Of a stretch of 64,000 nucleotides of DNA, positions 60,523 to 64,000 are shown piece by piece; the stretch's first letter is position 1; each line of letters starts with the position of its first letter. Below the pieces are notes generated by a model. The model saw only the letters and a program-made list of their open reading frames with translations. It did no database searches and was not told where the DNA came from. The position numbers were made by a program, and so were the translations under genes. This DNA comes from Petrosia ficiformis (Eukaryota; Porifera; Demospongiae; Haplosclerida; Petrosiidae). The stretch is from positions 3,829,201-3,893,200 of the forward strand of contig OX345638.1 in assembly GCA_947044365.1 (NCBI GenBank), read 5' to 3'.

Positions 60523-62959
60523 GTTGTGCTACGTGGAATCATAATTTGCAGATTTGGGTAGCTTCGCAATTGTATAATGTGTACATTTTTCATTGCAATA
60601 GGGTGGATATGTTTTTCAGGGTTGCATACAAGGAAGAGGGGTGTGGGAGGGAAGAAATCCCCCACAAAAATGATAAATTAACCAGACTCAACCATTTTGA
60701 TTGTATCATAGTCCATAAGGTACATTCCTACATCACAAATTGTGGGGGAGAGGTCAATGGTGGATACCTCATGCCCTCAACACAAAGGAAATTTGTCTTA
60801 ATCTTATTCATCACATTACAAAAACATGTATAGGAATTTGATATGCTTATTATTTAATATGTTCTCAGTATACTAGTGATGGTCGTCGAAAGATAATTGA
60901 TATAGTAGATACTTCGGGAAGTGGTGATGTTGATACTAGTTTAATTAGAAAAACGGAGGGAGCTAATGATAGGGTTATTGATGGGATCACTGGTCGCAAA
61001 TTAAAGGTAAATTAATAGATTACTATAATATGTACATGTACATATATCATAAAGAGTAGTGTTTAAATATGAAGTATTAAATAATTACAACAAGAAACTG
61101 ACAAATGAATAGCAATTCAGTAAATGTGATAATCTCATTCTTGACATTGGAATAGGAGTCTGGGATCAAGACTGTATGTATGTAATTGACTTCATTTATT
61201 CATTATCTGGACCATAGTTTATCTGCTGATTCATCAGTTAGATATACAGTAGTCATTATAACTAGAATTACATGTAGGGCAACAGCATTAGCCCTTTCTC
61301 AACTAAATCAGTGATTGACAGCCAGTGTCACTCCCAGGATAAATATTAAGGGTGGGGAGTGCATCAGTGGTACATGATGTTTGGTCACAATGTTCAATCA
61401 GTGTTATAAAATAGTATAAACTTTAAAATTAAAATGTGGGAGTAATCAGACTAAAGGGTGGGGGAGTGCCATGCCTGGTACCACCCTTTGGGGGAAACAC
61501 TAGACAACTACATGTATTACTTTAGATTTATGCATTATGTTGAGATTACCAATATGTACATGTGTATTTGTCTCTTGTATTTTCTCTAACAACCACAGCC
61601 CTGTATCATTATTAGCTTAGGAAGTACTTTTAGGTTTTGACATCCCTACAGCTTCTGTCGTTTTTATTGAAAACCTTTTATTTATTGTTTATATCATAGC
61701 TCATCAGCTTATAATTATTATGTAATTGTGTATTCATACACAGTATCAGCTAAGCAAGGCTTACAGTCCAAATATTCTGAATTATATGTATGTATATTGT
61801 TTGTTTGTTTTTTTAACTTCCATATTCTACAAGTATTTTGTTTGCTGTTTTTATGTGTGTACATGTAACTATAAAAACATGTATTTTGGCTCCAGTGCAG
61901 TAGTGTAGCAAATAAAATTACATTTGTTGTATTACTTATTTTGATAAGCTCATATGGCACACTATTAGTCCATATTTGGCATTGGACAGTTCTTTATTTG
62001 TGCCAGATGGCACAGTTAATTATGATTATATTGTCACAGATGGATTAACAATGACACACACTAACCATTGTTGAGCCAATTTTGCTCAAAATGCAGAAAT
62101 TATACGTGAACATGTTACATGTACATGTATATTGTGACATACAGTACATGTTACATTACATGTACATTGTGACATACAGTACATGTTACATTACATGTAT
62201 ATTGTGACATACAGTACATGTTACATTACATGTACATTGTGACATACAGTACATGTTACATTACATGTATATTGTGACATACAGTACATGTTACATTACA
62301 TGTACATTGTGACATATAGTACATGTTACATTACATGTATATTGTGACATACAGTACATGTTACATGTACATGTACATTGTGACATATAGTACATGTTAC
62401 ATTACATGTATATTGTGACATACAGTACATGTTACATGTACATGTACATTGTGACATACAGTACATGTTACATGTATATTGTGACATACAGTACATGTAT
62501 ATTGTGACATACAGTACATGTTACATTACATGTATATTATGACATACAGTACATGTTACATGTATATTGTGACATACAGTACATGTTACATGTACATGTA
62601 CATTGTGACATACAGTACATGTAGCTAAACAGTATGCATGACATATCATATCATAATTTTTAACTATATTCATTTCATTGATAATGGCACCTTTTCTACA
62701 TTGTAACAGTAAGCCATAAATATACCAGTACATTACTTATTGGATGGTTATGTCATGATATGCATATATGGCATAGCTATCATGACAGTACCTAATTACT
62801 CATTGATAGTATTCATGATCAGGGATATCATATTAGTCACTATCTATTCATTAATTTCTCTAGATTCCTAATGATTGGCAGAATCCAACTCAGGAATGGC
62901 ATGTTGGGATTAAAGCTGCATTTCAACTTTTCCCCACTGCTTTGAAGAACAGGATTCAA
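60176..62959 (+). CDS. TPP2: Tripeptidyl-peptidase II, first three exons
   Basis: TPP2 is a giant cytosolic subtilisin-family protease that removes tripeptides from peptides released by the proteasome. Exons 60176-60358, 60869-61006 and 62864-62959 (61, 46 and 32 codons, all phase 0; GT/AG). Residues 37-54 include YPEYDGRG and [13 protein letters not shown]; Asp50 is the expected catalytic Asp. Exon 2 gives [20 protein letters not shown] and exon 3 gives [13 protein letters not shown], all close to animal TPP2. The donor of exon 1 (GTTCG) is weak, but the junction fits the family exactly. The start at 60176 matches the usual N-terminal length; the frame is open further upstream but unlike any TPP2. 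The His and Ser of the triad lie beyond the window. Confidence 0.95.
60476..60520. repeat. (TA)n run
   Basis: About 22 TA units in TPP2 intron 1. Confidence 0.95.
61007..62863 (+). other. TPP2 intron 2
   Basis: 1.86 kb with the minisatellite at 62110-62625; no other gene recognised. Confidence 0.7.
62110..62625. repeat. Minisatellite, unit about 36 bp, some 14 copies
   Basis: The unit combines ATTGTGACATACAGTACATG and TTACATTACATGTA with alternating TACATT/TATATT variants, ordered almost regularly. Confidence 0.92.
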
Positions 62960-64000
62960 GTTAGTATATCTACACATATAAATATGTAATTTATTTGTAT
63001 AAACATTGTGATAAATTCTATAACAGAAAAAATAGGACTACACTGTGTGAATTATTCCAGCATATATTTTATATTATACTTGTATATGCCCAGAATCAGA
63101 AAAGGGTACTCACATATTTACTCTCAATCTCTTACTTTAAAAGGCTTACCTTTTACAAGAAACCTTTAAGTTTACAGGAAGAACAACTTTTAATTTTGTT
63201 GGTGTATAGGTAATATCAGGTTGTATATAGTATCGTATGGTATAAGAATTATAGTATGTGTATAGGTAATATCAGGTTGTATATAGTATGGTATGGTATA
63301 AGAATTATAGTAGGCATATAGGTAATATCAGGTTGTATATAGTATGGTATGGTATGGTATGGTATGGTATAAGAATTATAGTAGTTGTATAGGTAATATC
63401 AGGTTGTATATAATATGGTATGGTATAAGAATTATAGTAAGTGTATAGGTAATATCAGGTTGTATATAATATGGTAGAGTATAAGAATTATAGTAAGTGT
63501 AAAGGTAATATCATGTTGTAAATGTTCTCACTCATAACATGACATTAGTGTACATGTACTTCCTTTTCACGTACAGTCATGATATCATGGTGGTTAGTTA
63601 GTATATTCATTTTGTGAAATCTTCTTTAACTACCCAACAATGTTGGCAAATGAACAGAAGTACAGAAGTACATTTGTACATGAAGAGGGTATCAGAATTT
63701 GTCTGCGTTTACAATGTATAGTCATAGTCTCATACATAGATAATAATCCTCCAGTCACTAGTGTAGGAAGAGCTATAAAATCAAGTATTAGCAAACTTCA
63801 TGTTTTGAAAAACATATTTCTGGCTTGAATATAATGGGTGAAGCTAGAAAGTGATAATCATGGTAGAAAGCTTAGAGGCAGTACTGAATGTTTTAGCAAT
63901 TAAATGTAGTAGTGTAATGACTAATGAATGTACTCACAGTGTAGAACCCTTGCCACAAGTGTGAATGGAAACAAGCATTCCCAAACAAGAAATAATTGTA
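62960..64000 (+). other. TPP2 intron 3, incomplete
   Basis: From the donor GTTAGT at 62960 to the right edge. It contains the minisatellite at 63205-63515. The 62-codon frame at 63640 has no TPP2 likeness; the next TPP2 exon was not found. Confidence 0.6.
63205..63515. repeat. Minisatellite, unit 53-66 bp, 6 copies
   Basis: Units of GTATAGGTAATATCAGGTTG, TATATAGTATGGTATGG and TATAAGAATTATAGTA; the third copy has extra GGTAT pentamers. Confidence 0.92.

Noticed and set aside
62110..62625. Regular repeats resembling a CRISPR array
   Set aside because: No unique spacers; units abut and vary as in a minisatellite, and the window is eukaryotic.
63640..63828. 62-codon frame as the next TPP2 exon
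   Set aside because: No likeness to the TPP2 region expected after residue 139 and no suitable acceptor/donor pair in frame.

Overview
The window is animal nuclear DNA, AT-rich and full of introns and transposons. The best fit is a sponge, probably a haplosclerid demosponge of the Amphimedon type. I infer this from compact introns, the mix of elements (pogo, Ginger, LINE, many MITEs), abundant self-complementary ACATGT repeats, and the families of the two conserved genes. No species marker was tested.

Right part (38.7-64 kb): two conserved genes stand head to head. On the minus strand, positions 59743 to 38671, is a transcription factor DP gene (TFDP, partner of E2F). Twelve exons whose splice phases all agree give a 628-residue product. 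On the plus strand from 60176 is the start of tripeptidyl-peptidase II (TPP2); three exons are seen and the rest runs off the right edge. The 432 bp between the two start codons carry a perfect NRF1-type palindrome and an E2F/DP-like site, so this looks like a bidirectional promoter that DP might itself control.

Middle part (14.5-38.2 kb): a tandem family of genes for an adaptor-like protein. Each has a proline-rich N-terminus, a CABIT-like region as in THEMIS and GAREM, a short coiled coil and a C-terminal SAM domain. Each coding region has three exons, and a conserved 5' non-coding exon is inferred. Copies A (plus), C, D and E (minus) are open. B keeps only the two SAM exons and is one arm of a 1.4-kb palindrome with the 3' part of A. 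D has lost 76 codons of the first CABIT module in frame. A sixth copy, F, begins at base 6 and runs off the left edge.

Left part (0-14.6 kb): this repeats the arrangement at E-DP. Copy F is followed by a broken duplicate of the 3' half of DP (3912-11523, nonsense codons, internal losses). One segmental duplication therefore made [CABIT-SAM + DP 3' half] twice. Because both copies are in the window, insertions can be read against their empty sites. They include a PHD-finger pogo element (4060-6911), a 1,073-bp TA-flanked element (42238-43310) and CACTG-ended MITEs. A 1,075-bp unclassified element with 7-bp target duplications (32875-33949) is dated the same way against copy C. A Ginger-type element with CCGG target duplications and an integrase-OTU fusion (12229-14564) sits upstream of copy A. 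Gypsy and LINE fragments fill 0.75-3.5 kb.
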